A stretch of DNA of 64,000 nt from Apiospora phragmitis (Eukaryota > Ascomycota > Sordariomycetes > Amphisphaeriales > Apiosporaceae), in NCBI GenBank assembly GCA_038363925.1, contig JAQQWL010000008.1, positions 2,170,001 through 2,234,000 of the forward strand, given 5' to 3'. Both the position numbers and the translations under genes were made by a program. This document shows positions 22,598 to 37,433 of this stretch, one piece after another; position 1 is the stretch's first letter; every line of letters begins with the position of its first letter. The notes below the pieces were generated by a model. That model had not been told where the DNA came from and did no database searches. It saw nothing but the letters and a program-made list of their open reading frames with translations.

Positions 22598-23261
22598 TGT
22601 TATAACCTGACCTAACCATGCGGCTAAAAGACCCCACTCACCGGTACGGAACTACCATGCCCCGAACGGGCTACGATATCACAGCTACGGACCGCACCGC
22701 CAGTTATATAAATACGAAACCAGACCTTTTTTAATAACGAGTAGCGCCACCATTACGCCCGACGATAGGACGAATGCGCTCGTAAAGTAACGACGACCGA
22801 TAGTAAATTATATAATACGGTAAACGCTTAGGCGAGATTATTAAACGGCGTAAAGCGTGATTAAAAACGATTACTAAATAGTATAAAGCGTAATTAAAAG
22901 CGATTACTAAGTAATATCGAGCACGTTTAAAAAAGATTATTAAGTAATAATAAATTAATAAAAAAAGGATTAAATATATAATAATAAATATTTTTTATAT
23001 ATTTTATATAAATATTTTTTATTTTAATAATTAATTTAAATATTAATTTTAATTTATTAATAAAATAAATAACCTTAACGAAACTATTATAAATACTTTT
23101 AAATTTACATACTTTAATTACTATTCGTTTTTATAAATTATTACTTATTATATTAATAAAAACGACTTCTATCGCACGTTCGAATACTTTTTTATATTAC
23201 TAATATAAACCCTAATATGTCTTATTAGGTTTTTTTTAGAACCCGGATAACTTTCGTTATA
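22598..23261 (+). repeat. 5' LTR of outer Gypsy element
   Basis: Starts TGTTATAACC and ends CGTTATA (an expected terminal CA altered to TA). It contains TATATAAATA at about 22707, a probable promoter TATA box of the element. It matches the 3' LTR at 37434 almost entirely through C/T and G/A differences. Confidence 0.9.
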
Positions 23262-26200
23262 TTTTAATTACTCTTATTTTTACGAATTATTACCTAGACC
23301 CTTAAGCAATAATACTATAAGAACTATATCTACGCCTAGCCCTAATAACACCGTCCGATAAAAAAAACTCCTATCGCCACCCTTAACACTTCCTAACGAG
23401 ACCCTGCTATAAACGTTAATAGCGACGATAACGACGACGAACCTACGCGGTAAATATTAGCTAAGCGAATTAAAGAACTCGAATAAAAGAGCGTTAATTA
23501 TTAATATTACTATATTAAGCTCAAGAAAGAGCGTAACGAGCTCCTAATTAAAAATATTTTAAAATAGATACTTTATAATATTAATAAGCTACGTAAAAAG
23601 GTGCGTCTCCTCCGTATAGCCGTTAATATTATTTAAACCCCTATTATATTAAAAAAGTGTATAAAGATTAATACGCTAACCCTTTTTAACGGAATAAGTA
23701 AAAACTTTCGAAGCTTTTTTATTTAAATTAAAGCCTATTAACGATTTTATAAAAAAACGTTCTAAAACTTTACCTAATAAGTTATCCACGCTACTTTGTT
23801 CTTTAAAAGTAAGGTACTCGCTTAGTTCGAACCTTATTTAAACGAACTTATAAAAAACGATTAATAAGTTAAGTTATGCCGCACAGAGGTATAATGTATT
23901 TTTAAAAGTTACGACGGCTTCGAATAAGCTTTTAAATTACTTTTTTAAAACCCCGATAAAAAGCGACAGGCGGAAAGGGAGCTTAAAACCTTTAAATAAA
24001 AAGGATTAACCGCCTTTTATATAACCGAGTTCCGGCGTATTATAGCTCGATTAAATTATATCGAAGTTATAAAAATTATAATATATTACCGAGAATTAAA
24101 AAATAATATTAAAAATAAATTTAGCCGGCTTAACGCCCTTAATAATTTCTTTTCGTATATAAAACTTATTATTAAAATTAATACCCGTATATACGAGTAA
24201 CGTTATAAAAAATAAGGCGGACTTTAGCGATAAACTAGTCGAATTTAAATTAATACGGGGCGACTACGTTAATATAACTATATACCGCTTAAAAATATTA
24301 CGGCGTATAACTATTATAATAAGCTTATAAACCTTAACGTTATTAAATATAATAAATAGAATAAAAAGCTACGTAATATTTATTATAATTATTAAAAACT
24401 AAGATATTACGCTCGAAAATATTAAATATTAAAAAAGACTTTTAACGAGTTCTAAAAAGATAACACGTTAACGCTATTAAAATAAAAAATACCCTTATAA
24501 TAATTATTAAAAATAGTAACGCTATTATTAAATACGGCAGCTTATTCTAAATAACTTATTATAATAATAAATATACCTCTTATTTAATAAATAAAGAAGG
24601 TACCGGATAGTTCTTTAAAGCCTCGAAAAGCGAGAAGGACTATAGCCGAAGCGTTATAATAATATAAAGGGAGTAACCCCTCCTTTATAATAAAGATAGC
24701 GATTCGGTAAATAATATTATAAATTAATTAAAATAATTAATAAACTATAAATATCTAATAAGTATATTAATAAACGAATTAATAAACGAGATCGTTAAAT
24801 TTAAAAACCTTAAAACCAACGGGTGGTTAACTATCCTTAATATTTCTTACCCCGATTCGAAATACCTACGCTAAATACTTATTACGGCCGGTTTTAATTA
24901 AGCAATCCACGGTAATTACGTAATAAAGGATAATTTATAAATCTCTTTTATTTATAAAAAACATTTTATACTTTTATAAATCTCGTATATATATAACGCT
25001 TATACGGAATACCTTATAAAGAAACTCGAGTACGAATAATTCCTTTAAAAAATTAATAAGCGACCTATTATATAACCACACCCGGATTATATTATTAAAA
25101 AAATTTAAACGTTAATCTTAAATAAACGACGCGCGTACTTATTAATATAAAAAAACCTACGATAGTTACGATAATATTATTTAAAAAAACGAGATTAAAA
25201 AGAGTATTTTAAAAACTAATACTTTAAACACGTTTAAAAAAAATCGCGAGCTTATAAACGTTTAAAAAAAAGCGTTTAATATTTTTAAAACGTATAGGTA
25301 TATACCCGATAAAAAAACCCTTTTATTATATTAAAAAACTTATAAAATATTTATAAATTACTACGAACTTAATAAACCTTTAAATTATTAAAAAAACCCG
25401 AACTTTAAGTATTAAGAATAATACTTCGCACGGGGAAGAGCATAAAAACACCCTTATTAATATATTAAAAAGCGCCTTATAAAGAACGGAGAGAATAACG
25501 GCGACGATACAATGATTAATCGTAAGATATCGTTAATAACCTATAAACACAGCGTTTAAGAAATAAACGCCGCTTATTATAAAAAAATAATAATAGGCGG
25601 ACCAAGATAGGTCCTTATACTAAATAACAGATAATCAAGCTATCTATAAGTATATTATATTAATACTAAGCGTAAAAAAAGTTTATATTAAAGCGTTATT
25701 TAATAACGGAACGTAAAGAAATTATATTTCACTACGAATTATTAATTACTTTAAACTCGAATAATAAGAAAAAAAACGCCTTATACCGATTTAAAACCGT
25801 TAATAAAGGATTTATAACTTATAATAATAAAGAAATATAAAAAAAAATCGCGAACTTTTTAATTAATATCGAAAAACATTATAAACGTATCACGTATAAT
25901 ATTACGGACGTTATAAAATACGATATAATTTTAAAAATACCTTAATTACGGGTAAATAATTTTAAAATTAATTAAAAAACAAGCTAACTTTAATAAAATA
26001 TATTAAAAAAAGGTTTAATTAATAAATAACGGTTTAAAAAGCGACCTTTTAATAAACTTAAAGTTTTTAAAATATATATTATTATTAAAAAACTTAAGCC
26101 GAACGTTATAATAACTATATTAAAAAAGTATTAATAATTCGAAGTATTTCTTAATAAAAAACTAAAAATAAGCTTACCGTTTTATATACGGTAAGATTAT

Positions 26201-27505
26201 AAAGTACCCCTTAAAAATAAAAAAAAACCCCTAGTTATACTTATATATAAACTTAACTAGGAATACAAACAAGCCTTAAAAAAGTATATTACGGAAAACC
26301 TTAAAAAAAGAGTTATCCGACTATTTATATTACTAATAAGCTTCCCTATCCTCTTCGTTCTAAAAAAGAATAAAGACGGGAAACCTAAATAACATATATA
26401 TATCGATTATTAAAAGCTTAATAAAATTATTATTAAAAACCGGTACCCCCTACTTTTAATCGGCGATTTATAAAATAAATTACTATACGCTAAAATCTTT
26501 ATAATACTCGACCTCTTTAACATATATAACCTAATCCGAATTAAAAAAGGAAAAAAATAGAAAACCGCGTTCTAAACTAAATACGGTTATTTCGAATACC
26601 AAACTATACCGTTTAATTTAACTAACGTATTAACTAACTTTTAATCTATAATTAACCATATTTTATAAAAATACCTTAATAAATTCGTTATAATATACCT
26701 TAATAATATCCTTATTTATTCCGAAAATAATAAATAATACTAAAAATATATAAAACTAATACTTTAAAAACTATAAAACGCTAACCTATTAATTAACTTA
26801 AAAAAGAACGAATTCTACCAACGATCCGTTACTTTTATAAAATATATAATATCCCTAGGCGAAATCCGAATAAAACCTTCAAAAATCTTAATAATTAAAG
26901 AATAACCCACGCTTATAAGCGCTATAAAAATCAGATCTTTCTTAAAATTAATTAATTATTACCAAATTTTCGTCCCCGGATTTAATAAAATAGCAACACT
27001 TTTAACGAACCTAACAAAAAAGGACGAATTATTCTAATAAACAGAGAAAAAAAATAAAGCCTTTTATAATATTAAAAAACGAATCCTTAACGAATTAATA
27101 CTTCGCGTAATAAACCCGTTTAAACCTTTTAAAATCGAAACCAACGTATTAAACTATATAATCGGAAAATAACTAAACTAACGAAACAATAATAAAAAGT
27201 CGCACCCCGTCGCATTTTTTTTAAAAAAACTTAACAAATTAAAATTAAACTATTAAATTTATAATAAAAAGTTAATAATTATTATTAAAACTTATAAAAA
27301 ATAAACATATTACTTTAATAAAACAATAAAGCTAATTAAAGTTTATACCGATTATAAAAACCTTATAACGTTTATTATTATTAAAGAATTAAATAAATAA
27401 TAAATATAATAGTCCGAATTCTTATTAAGATTTAACCTCATTATTATTTACCGAAGGAGTAACGAGAACGGTCGCGCCGACGTACTAAGCCGATAACCAG
27501 ACTAC

Positions 27506-28191
27506 TGTAACGAACGCTATCTAGGTTCTAAAAGAAACCTAATAAGACGTACTAGGGTTTATATTAGCAATACGAGAGAGTATCCGAACGTACGATAGAA
27601 ATCGCTTTTATTAATATAATAAGTAATAACTCGTAGAAACGAAAGTAATTAAGGTGTGTAAGCTTAGGGGTATTTATAATAGTTTCGTTAAAGCTATTTA
27701 CTTTATTAATAAGTTAAAATTAATATTTAAATTAATTATTAAAATAAACAGTATTTATATAAAATATATAAGGAATATTTATCGTTATATATTTAATCTC
27801 CTCCTTTATTAATTCGTTAGAACGTCCGCTGGCTTACGGTAATCCCGTTATTAGTTCACGGTGATCCATTCTTTAGATTATAGTGATCTATTCTAGTAGC
27901 TTATTTAGGGGCGTCGTGATCCCGTTACTCCTAACTTATTTATTAGAGCGGTAATTTAGTCGCTTCTTGTTCGGTAGCTTCCTTTTTAACCGCTTTCCCA
28001 GGTTAAGTCTATCCTTTCACTATTTAGGATATTTTTATAATTATATTTACATGTTTTTATAATATAAAAAAGTTTATATTAATATAATTAATAGTACGGT
28101 TAATAATTATAATGTTATAACCTAGTTAAGGTATGGTAGTTCCGTTCCGGCGGGTAGGGTTTTAACCGTATAGTTAGGTCGGGTTATAATA
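27506..28191 (-). repeat. 3' LTR of inner Gypsy element
   Basis: On the plus strand it begins TGTAACGAACGCTATC and ends GGGTTATAATA, where the expected ACA end is RIP-altered. It pairs with 34594-35278. Confidence 0.9.
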
Positions 28192-31100
28192 CTATCCTCT
28201 TTTTTTTTAACCGCTTTATCTTTAAAATATCGACTTTATAAGTATCTTAATTACTCGCATTATTAGGTTATAATAGGTTTCTTTCTTTTATTATTTTTTA
28301 TTATAATATTTACTTATTATAATTAGTCGTATTAAGAAATCTCGGTTAAAAAAACTATCGCGCGTTTAGTTCTTACCGTTAACGTGAAATCTACGGGTAA
28401 CTTAATTAATATACCTTATACTTATTATTTTTACTAGAACCTAGCTTATTATATAAATAAGAAATCGTTTCGCTATTCGGAATATATTTAAGTTAATTGC
28501 TTTTATAATAGTACTTTTATTACGTCGGCTTTAACGAAACTGGTTACTTAATAGAAGAAGTTAGAGGCGGAAGAGTCGGACGTAAAGAAGATTTTGTTCT
28601 TTTTATAAACGTAGTTATTTACCGCTTTAGGTTGTTTAGCCCGTTTTTATTATATAAAAAAGGTCGTAGTGGAAAAGCGTTCGGAAACGTTTTATTAGAG
28701 AATATAGAAGCTAAATAAAAAAGATAATTTTTCCTCTTCGATTATTAATTAAGAGAACTTCGTCCTTAATAACCTGCGTTCCCTTAGGTATCTTTAAGGA
28801 TATTAACTAGTTATCCTTTAGTTTAACAGGTTTCCCCAGCCTAGGCCGTTAGCCCCCGCGGGGAAGCTCTTTTCAAACTTTTAAAGTTTCTCCGCGGCGT
28901 TTGCCAGGTATTTTTTAAGCTCTTAGGTATTATTTTTTAATAGGTAACCCTTTTATTAAACGGGGTATTAAAAGTTTTATTTTTTTTTATTAATAATTTT
29001 ATCGACTTTATATTTATATTAATTTATTTCGATTTTTAGGTATATATTGATTAAAGTTCTTTCGGCCGTTAACTCGAGTAATAAAATATGAAATATAAGG
29101 TGTATCCGTATTATTTTAAATAGTAATAATTAATAATTAGTTTTTAAAATAGCTTTTATAATTTTAAATAGTTTTATTTTTTTAAAGTTTAATTTATTAC
29201 TTAGTCGTTTTATTTTAATATTTCGTTATAGGAGGTAGACTTTTTTTCCTTTTCTAAAAGTTAGTCCTTTTAACTTTATTTAGTCGGCGTATTTTTTTAT
29301 TCGTTATTAAAGGAAGGTAAGGTTTTGTTATAGCGTAATTTGGAGTTCTTTTAATTTTTCGACTTGAATAGTCGCGATTAGTATTAGCTCTTTTTTTATT
29401 AGTTTTTTAATAATTTCTAGATCATATCCGTAGTTTATTCGAAATAGTAATATACGTATAGCTTCGTTATTTACGTTATTATAAGCGAACTAAGCTATAA
29501 GTAATAATTATATTTAATTATTTTATTTATAATTAATATAATAACGTAAATATTATTTTAGAATTTAGTTTATTTACTTAATTTATTTATTTAAAGGTAG
29601 TAAACCGTAGATAGTTTATGCTTAACTTTAAGTTATACTATAAATAACTTTTAAAATTTAGCGGTAAATAGTTTATTTCTATCGGAAATAATTATTTCGA
29701 ACAGCCCGTGCTAATTAATAATAGTTCGGAAGAACGTATATATTAAATTATTAATATCGTTAAATTCTTTATTTAATAAAAAGTAGGTATATTTTATAAA
29801 TTTATCCGTAATAATTAAGATATTATTATAATTAACCTTGGTTAGGGGTTTTTTTAATAAGGGTAATTTAATAACGAAATTAAGTATAATAGTTTTTTAT
29901 ACTTTATTTAGCGGTAAAATCGGCTATAATTCTTTATATAATCGGTGTTGAGTAACTTTAGTTTTATTATAGAGGTTGTATTTACTAATTATTTTAGCCA
30001 CGGTTAGTTTAAAGTTCTTATAATCGAATTGTTTAATAATTCTTTTCTAGGTTTTAAATATCCTTTAATATTTATATATAGGATGTTCGTAGAATTTTTT
30101 AATAAAGTTTTCGTAATATTATTCGGGGATATGGATCTTATTTCGGTAAAAGGCGAGACTATTGCGGTTTTCGAGGTGATTTTTAGGGTAGTTTGCGGGG
30201 TCGGGGGTCTGGTTAAGTTGCCGAAATTTAGTAACTTATTCGTTATTGTATTAAACGTGGTTCGTAACGTTTAATTATTTCGAGGGTGCGAGGTTACCGT
30301 CTCGGTCGTAGGTAAGAATTGTTCGCGTTTCGGGCGGAACCTCTTTTTAATGGTCCGGTTATCGGCTTAACGCGTTGGCGCGACCGTTCTCGTTACTTTT
30401 TTAATAAATAATAGTGAGGTTAAATCTTAAAAGGAATTTAAATTATTATATTTATTATTTATTTAACTCTGTAATAATAATAAATATTATAAAGTTTTTA
30501 TAATCGGTATAAACCTTAATTAGTTTTATTATTTTATTAAAATAATATCTCTATTTTTTATAAACTTTAATAATAATTATTAATTTTTTATTATAAATTT
30601 AATAATTAAGCTCTAGTCCGTTAAGTTTTTTTAAAAAAAATATAACGAGGTGCGACTTTCCGTTATCGTCTCGTTAATTTAATTACTCTCTGATCATATA
30701 GTTTAATACGTCGGTTTCGATTTTAAAAAGTTTAAACGGGTTTATTACGCAAAGTATTAATTCGTTAAAGATTCGTTCTTTAATATCGTAAAAAGCTTTA
30801 TTTTTTTTCTCCGTTTATTAGAATAATTCGTCCTTTTTTATTAGGTTCGTTAAAAGTGTCGCGATTTTATTAAATCCGGGGACGAAAATTTAATAATAAT
30901 TAGTTAGTTTTAAAAAAAATTTAATTTTTATAACGTTTATAGGCGTAGGCTATTTTTTAATTATTAAAATTTTCGAAGGTTTTATTCAGATTTCGCCTAA
31001 AGATATTACGTATTTTATAAAAGTAACGGATCGTTAGTAGAATTCGTTCTTTTTTAAGTTAATTAATAAGTTAGTGTTTTATAGCTTTTAAAGTATTAGC

Positions 31101-34100
31101 TTTACGTACTCTTAGTATTGCTCGTTATTTTCGGAATAAATAAGGATATTATTAAAGTATATTATAATAAACTTATTAAGATATTTTTATAAAATATGGT
31201 TAATTATAAATTAAAAGTTAATTAGTATGTTAATTAAATTAAACGGTATAATTTAATATTTAAAATAACTATACTTAGTTTAGAACGCGGTTTTTTATTT
31301 TTTTATTTTTTTAATTTAAATTAGGTTATATATGTTAAGGAGGTCGAGTATTATAAAGATTTTAACGTGTAATAATTTATTTTATAAATTATTAATTAAA
31401 GGTAGGGGGTATTAGTTTTTAATAATAATTTCGTTAAGTTTCCGGTAATCGATATATATGCGTTATTTAGGTTTCTTATCTTTATTCTTTTTTAAGACGA
31501 AGAGGATAAGGAAACTTATTGGTAATATAGATAGTCGGATAACTTTTTTCTCGAGATTTTCCGTAATATATTTTTTTAAGGCTTATTTATACTCCTGGTT
31601 AAGTTTATATATAGGTATAAATAAAGGTTTTTTTTATTTTTAAAGGGTATTTTATAATTTTATTATGTATAAAACGGTAAGCCGGTTTTTAATTTTTTAT
31701 TAAAAAATGTTTCGAATTGTTGATACTTTTTTAATATAATTATTATAATATTCGATTTAAGTTTTTTAATAATAATATATATTTTAAAGATTTTAAGTTT
31801 ATTAAAGGGTTGTTTTTTAGATTATTATTTATTAATTAAACCTTTTTTTAATATATTTTATTAAAGTTAGCTTATTTTTTAATTAATTTTAAAATTATTT
31901 ACCCGTAATTAGAGTATTTTTAAAATTATATCGTATCTTGCGACGTTTGTGATATTATACGTAATTCGTTTATAGCGTTTTTTGATATTGATTAGAAAGT
32001 TCGCGATTTCTTTCCGTATTTCTTTATTATTATAAGTTATAAATCCTTTATTAACGGTTTTAAATCGGTATGGGGCGTTTTTTTATTATTATTCGAGTTT
32101 AAGGTAATTAACGATTCATAATGAAATATAGTTTTTTTACGCTCCGTTATTAAGTAACGCTTTAATATAAACTTTTTTTACGCTTAGTATTAATATAATG
32201 TATTTATAGATGGCTCGATTATCCGTTATTTAGTATAGGGACCTGTTTTAGTCCGCCTATTATCGTTTTTTTATAGTAAGCGGCGTTTATTTTTCGAACG
32301 CTGCGTTTATAGGTTATTAACGATATCCTATGCTCGATCCTTATATCGTTGCTATTATTCCTTTCGTTCTTTATAGGGTACTTCTTGATACGTTAGTAAA
32401 GGTGTTTTTATACTCTTTTTTATATAAAATACTGTTTTTAATATTTAAAATTCGGGTTTTTTTAATAATTTAAAGGTTTATTAAGTTCGCGGTAATTTAT
32501 AAGCGTTTTATAAGTTTTTTAATATAGTAAAGGGGTTCTTTTATTAGGTATATACTTATACGTCTTAAAAGTATTAAGTGCTTTTTTTAAACGTTTATAA
32601 GTTTATAATTTTTTTTAAGCGTGTTTAAAGTATTAGTTTTTAAAATACTTTTTTTAATCTCGTCCTTTTAGGTAGTATTGTTATAGTTATTGTAAGTTTT
32701 TTTATATTAGTAAGTACGCGCGTCGTCCGTTTAGGATTAACGTTCGGATTTTTTTGATAATATAATCCGGATATGGTTATATAATAGGTTACTTACCGAT
32801 CTTTCGGGGGAATTATTTGTATTCGAGCTTCTCCGCGAGGTATTTTATATAAGCGTTATATATATACGAGATTTATAAGAGTGTAAAGTATCCTTCGTAA
32901 GTGGGGAAAATTTATAAATTATTCTTTATTATATAATTACCGTGGATTTTTTAATTAAAACCGGCTATAATAAGTATTTAGCGTAAGTGTTTTAAGTTGG
33001 GGTAAAGAATATTAAGGATAGCTAATTACCCGTCGGTTTTAAGGTTTTTAAATTTAACGATCTTATTTATTAATTCGTTTATTTATATATTTATTAGATA
33101 TTTATAGTTTATTAATTATTTTAATTAGTTTATAATATTATTTATTAAATTATTATTTTCGTTATAAGGAAAGGGGTTGTTCCTTTCGTATTATCGCAAC
33201 GCTTTAGCTATAGCCTTTTTTATTTTCCGGGGTTTTAAGGAATTATCCGGTGTTTTTTTTATCCGTTAAGTAAAGGGTATATTTATTGTTATAGTAAGCT
33301 ATTTAGGATAAGCTATTATATTTAATAGTAGCGTGATTATTTTTAATAGTTATTATAGGGGTATTTTTTATTTTAATAATATTAACGTGTTATTTTTTTA
33401 GGACTTGTTAAAAGTTTTTTTTTTAATACTCGATATTTTCGAACGTAATATTTAATTTTTAGTAATTATAATAAATGCCGCGTAATTTCCTATCCTATTT
33501 ATTATATTTAATAACGTCGAGGTTTATAAGGCTATTATAGTAGCTATATATCGTAATATTTTTAGGCGGTATGTGGTTATATTAACGTGGTCGCCCCGTA
33601 TTAATTTAGGTTCGATTAGTTTACCGCTAGGGTCCGCCCTATTTCTTACGGCGTCGTTTATATATACGAGTATCGATCTTAATAGTAAGTTCTATATACG
33701 AAAGAAAATTATTAGGGGCGTTAAGCCGGCTAAGTTCGTTTTTAATATTGTTTTTTAGTTTTCGGTAATATATTATAATTTTTATAATTTCGGTATAATT
33801 TAGTCGAGTTATAATACGCCGGAACTCGGTTATATAAAAAGCGGCTAATCTTTTTTACTTAAAGGTTTTAAGTTCTTTTTCCGCCTGTTATTTTTTATCG
33901 GGGTTTTAAAAGAGTAATTTAAAGGCTTGTTCGAAGCCGTTATAATTTTCGAAAATATATTATACTTTTATGCGATATAGCTTAACTTATTAATTATTTT
34001 TTATAAGTTTATTTAAATAAAGTTCGAACTAAGCGAGTACTTTATTTTTAAAAAACGAGGCGGCGTAAATAACTCGTTGGGTAGCGTTTTAGAACATTCT

Positions 34101-34593
34101 TTTATAAAACCGTTAATAGGCTTTAACTTAAATAAAAAAGCTTTGTAAGTTTCCGCTTATTCTATTAAAAAGGATTAGTATATTAATCTTTATGCCTTTT
34201 TTTAACGTAATAAGGGTTTAAATAATATTAATAGCTATACGGAAAAGACGCACCTCTTCGCATAGCTTATTAATATTATAAGGTATTTATTTTAAAATAC
34301 CTTTAATTAAGAGCTCGTTACGCTCCTTTTTAAACTTAATATAATAATATTAATAGTTAGCGCTCTTTTATTTAAATTTTTTAATTCGTTTAGCCAGCGT
34401 TTATCGTATAAGCTCGTCGTTATTATCGTTACTATTAACGTCTATAGCAAGGTCCCGTTAAGAGGTGCTAAGGGTGGCGATAGGCGCTTTTCCTTATCGG
34501 ATAGTATTACTAAGGCTAGGTGTAAATATAATTCCTATGGTGTTATTATTTAAAAGTTTAAGTAATAACTCGTAAAAATAAAAATAATTAAAA

Positions 34594-35278
34594 TATAACG
34601 AACGCTATTTAAGTTTTAAAAAAAACCTAGTAAAACGTATTAAGATTTATATTAATAATACGAAAAAATATTTAAATATATAATAAAAATCGCTTTTATT
34701 AATATAATAAATAATAGCTCGTAAAAATAAAAATAATTAAGGTATATAAGCTTAAAAGTATTTATAATAGTTTTATTAAAATTGTTTATTTTATTAATAA
34801 ATTAAAATTAATATTTAAATTAATTACTAAAATAAAAAGTATTTATATCAAATATATAAAGAACGTTTATTATTATATATCTAATCTCCTCCCTTATTAA
34901 TTCGTTAAAACGTCCGCTAGTTCACGGTAATCCCGTTATTAGCTTACGGTAATCCATCCTTTAGATCATGGTGATCTATTCTAATAGCTTACTTAGAAAC
35001 GTTATAATCCCGTCGCTCTTAACTTACTTACTAAAACGGTAATCTAGTCGCTTCTCGTCCCGTAGCTTCTTTCCTAGCCGCTTTCCCGGGTCGAGTCTAT
35101 TTTTTCGCTATTTAAAATATCTTCGTAATTATATTTACGTGTTTCTATAATATAAAAAAGTTTATATTAATATAGCTAATAGTACGATTAATAATTGTAA
35201 CGTCGTAGCCTAGTCGGGCATAGTAATTCCGTTCCGGCGGGTAGGGTCTTAGCCGCATGGTTAGGTCGGGTTGTAATA
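34594..35278 (-). repeat. 5' LTR of inner Gypsy element
   Basis: On the plus strand it begins TATAACGAACGCTA (TG altered to TA) and ends GGTCGGGTTGTAATA. Its U3 part differs clearly from the outer copy's LTR, so the two elements are separate subfamilies. Confidence 0.9.
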
Positions 35279-37433
35279 ATTATTAGGAAAAAATCCTGCC
35301 CCGAAACGCGAATAATTCTTACCTATAATTAAAACGGCAACCTCGTACCTTTAAAATAACTAAACGTTATAAACCATGTTTAATATAATAACGAATAAGT
35401 TATTAAGTTTTAATAATTTAGCTAAAACCTCGACCTTACGAATTACTTTAGGGATCACTTCAAAAACCGCGATAGTCTTACCTTTTACCAAAACAAGATT
35501 TATATCCCCGAGTAGTATCGTAAGGACTTTATTAAGGAATTTTATAAGCATCTTATACACGGATATTAAAGGATATTTAAAACTTAGAAAAGGATTATTA
35601 AGTAATTCGATTATAAAAACCTTAAACTAATCGTGGCTAAAGTGATTAGTAAATATAACTTTTATAATAAAATTAAAGCTACCCGATACCGACCATACGG
35701 AAAATTATAGCTAATCCTATTATTAAATAAAGTATAGAAAACTATTACACTTAATTTTATTATTAAGTTACCTCCGTTAAGGAAACCCCTAACCAAGGTT
35801 AATTACGACAGTATTTTAGTTATTACGAATAAACTTACGAAATATACCTACTTCTTATTATATAAAGAATTTAATAATATTAACGACTTAATATATACGT
35901 TTTTTCGAATTATCGTTAATTAATATAAACTGCCCGAAATAATTATTTCTAATAAAAATAAGCTATTTACTATTAAATTCTAAAAATTATTTATAATATA
36001 ATTTAGAATTAAATATAAACTATTTACGGCTTATCACCTTTAAACGAACGGATAAACCGAACGAATAAATTAAACCTTAAAATAATACTTATATTATTAT
36101 ATTAATTACGAATAAAATAATTAGGTATAATTATTATTTATAACTTAATTCGTTTATAATAATATAAATAATAAAGCTACGCATATTTTATTATTTCGAG
36201 CGAACTATAAGTACGACTTAAAAGTTATTAAAAAACCTTTAAAAAAGAGCTAGTACTAATCGCGACTATATAAGTCGAAAAATTAAAGGAACTCTAAATT
36301 ATATCATAATAAAACCTTACCTTCTTTTAATAGCGAATAAAAGGATACGCCGACTAGATAAGGTTAAAAGGACCAACCTTTAAAGAGGGAGAAAAAGTTT
36401 ATTTTTTATAACGAAATATTAAAATAAAACGATTAAGCGATAAATTAGATTTTAAAAGGATAGGATTATTTAAAATTATAAAAGTTATTTTAAAAACTAA
36501 TTACCGATTATTATTATTTAAAATAATATAGATATACTTTATATTTTATATTTTATTACTTGAGCTAGCGGCTAAAGAAAACTTAATTAATACGTAATTA
36601 GAAGTTGAAATAAATTAATACGAGTACGAAATCGATAGGATTATTAATAAAAGAAGGAAAGGATGAAACTTTTAATACCTCGTTTAATAAAAAGGTTACT
36701 TATTAAAGGATAATATTTAAGAATTTAAGAAATATTTAGTAAATATTGTTAAGAAATTATAGGCGTTTAAATAATAACCTCGGGGATCGGTTTAAAAAAA
36801 AAGTCGGTCGCGTTCTAATCGATAATATTAAAACCCCCGTAAGCTTAAACGGTTATAATAGTTTTAAACTCTTAACGCTTTTATTTTTCTAATTTATCTA
36901 AAAAACGTAAACCACGCTATATTAATTTTACCCCCTAAGTATGAACTATCTCCTTTTATTTATTAAAACGAATAAGGCGAGTAACGGCTTTGTTGGTTTA
37001 GCGTTAAAGCTTTAGAAAGTGAGCCTTTACGGCGGACTCTTTTCGAGATAGGCGGTCGTGCTCGTTCTGTATACGCCGTAAAGAAGATAGTAAGACCCCG
37101 GTGTTATTATATATATAACTAGTACGAGTATATTTTTTATACTTATTAACGCTTTTTATTATTATATAAAATTACTTTTTTATAAAATAACGATTATAAG
37201 GCATAACTTCGAAACTAAATTTAGAAAAGGCTTCGATAAAATCCGCGCGACGAACGGTAAAAGAACGATTAAGCTTAGTTCGAGATTTTTCGACGCGATT
37301 ATTTATAATAAGTATATATTATAACGAAAGCGATAAAGAAGGAAGAACTTATTATAAATTATAATAAGTAGACGGCTAAAGTATTTATAGAGTTAATATT
37401 TTAAGGATAAAATAATTAAAAAAAAGAGGATAG

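Larger units (their letters stand above)
27506..35278 (-). mobile_element. RIP-degraded Ty3/Gypsy retrotransposon (inner copy, inverted)
   Basis: The LTRs at 34594-35278 (5' in its own sense) and 27506-28191 (3') are both on the minus strand, 685-686 bp. The total is 7773 bp. Target duplication: actac (27501-27505) on the left and attat (35279-35283) on the right, the latter explained by C-to-T change. The purine tract is at 28192-28207 on the minus strand. The reverse-transcriptase region reads on the minus strand around 31560-31130, and RNase H to integrase passes near 30370. It sits exactly in the outer element between RNase H and integrase; joining 27505 to 35284 restores PDYxEKILPRNANNSYL in frame. 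Long open frames such as 30029-30274 and 35376-35630 are antisense or chance. Confidence 0.9.

Noticed and set aside
30029..35630. Short open frames inside the Gypsy elements
   Set aside because: They are antisense or off-frame openings in RIP-mutated pol sequence and mirror each other between the two inverted copies.
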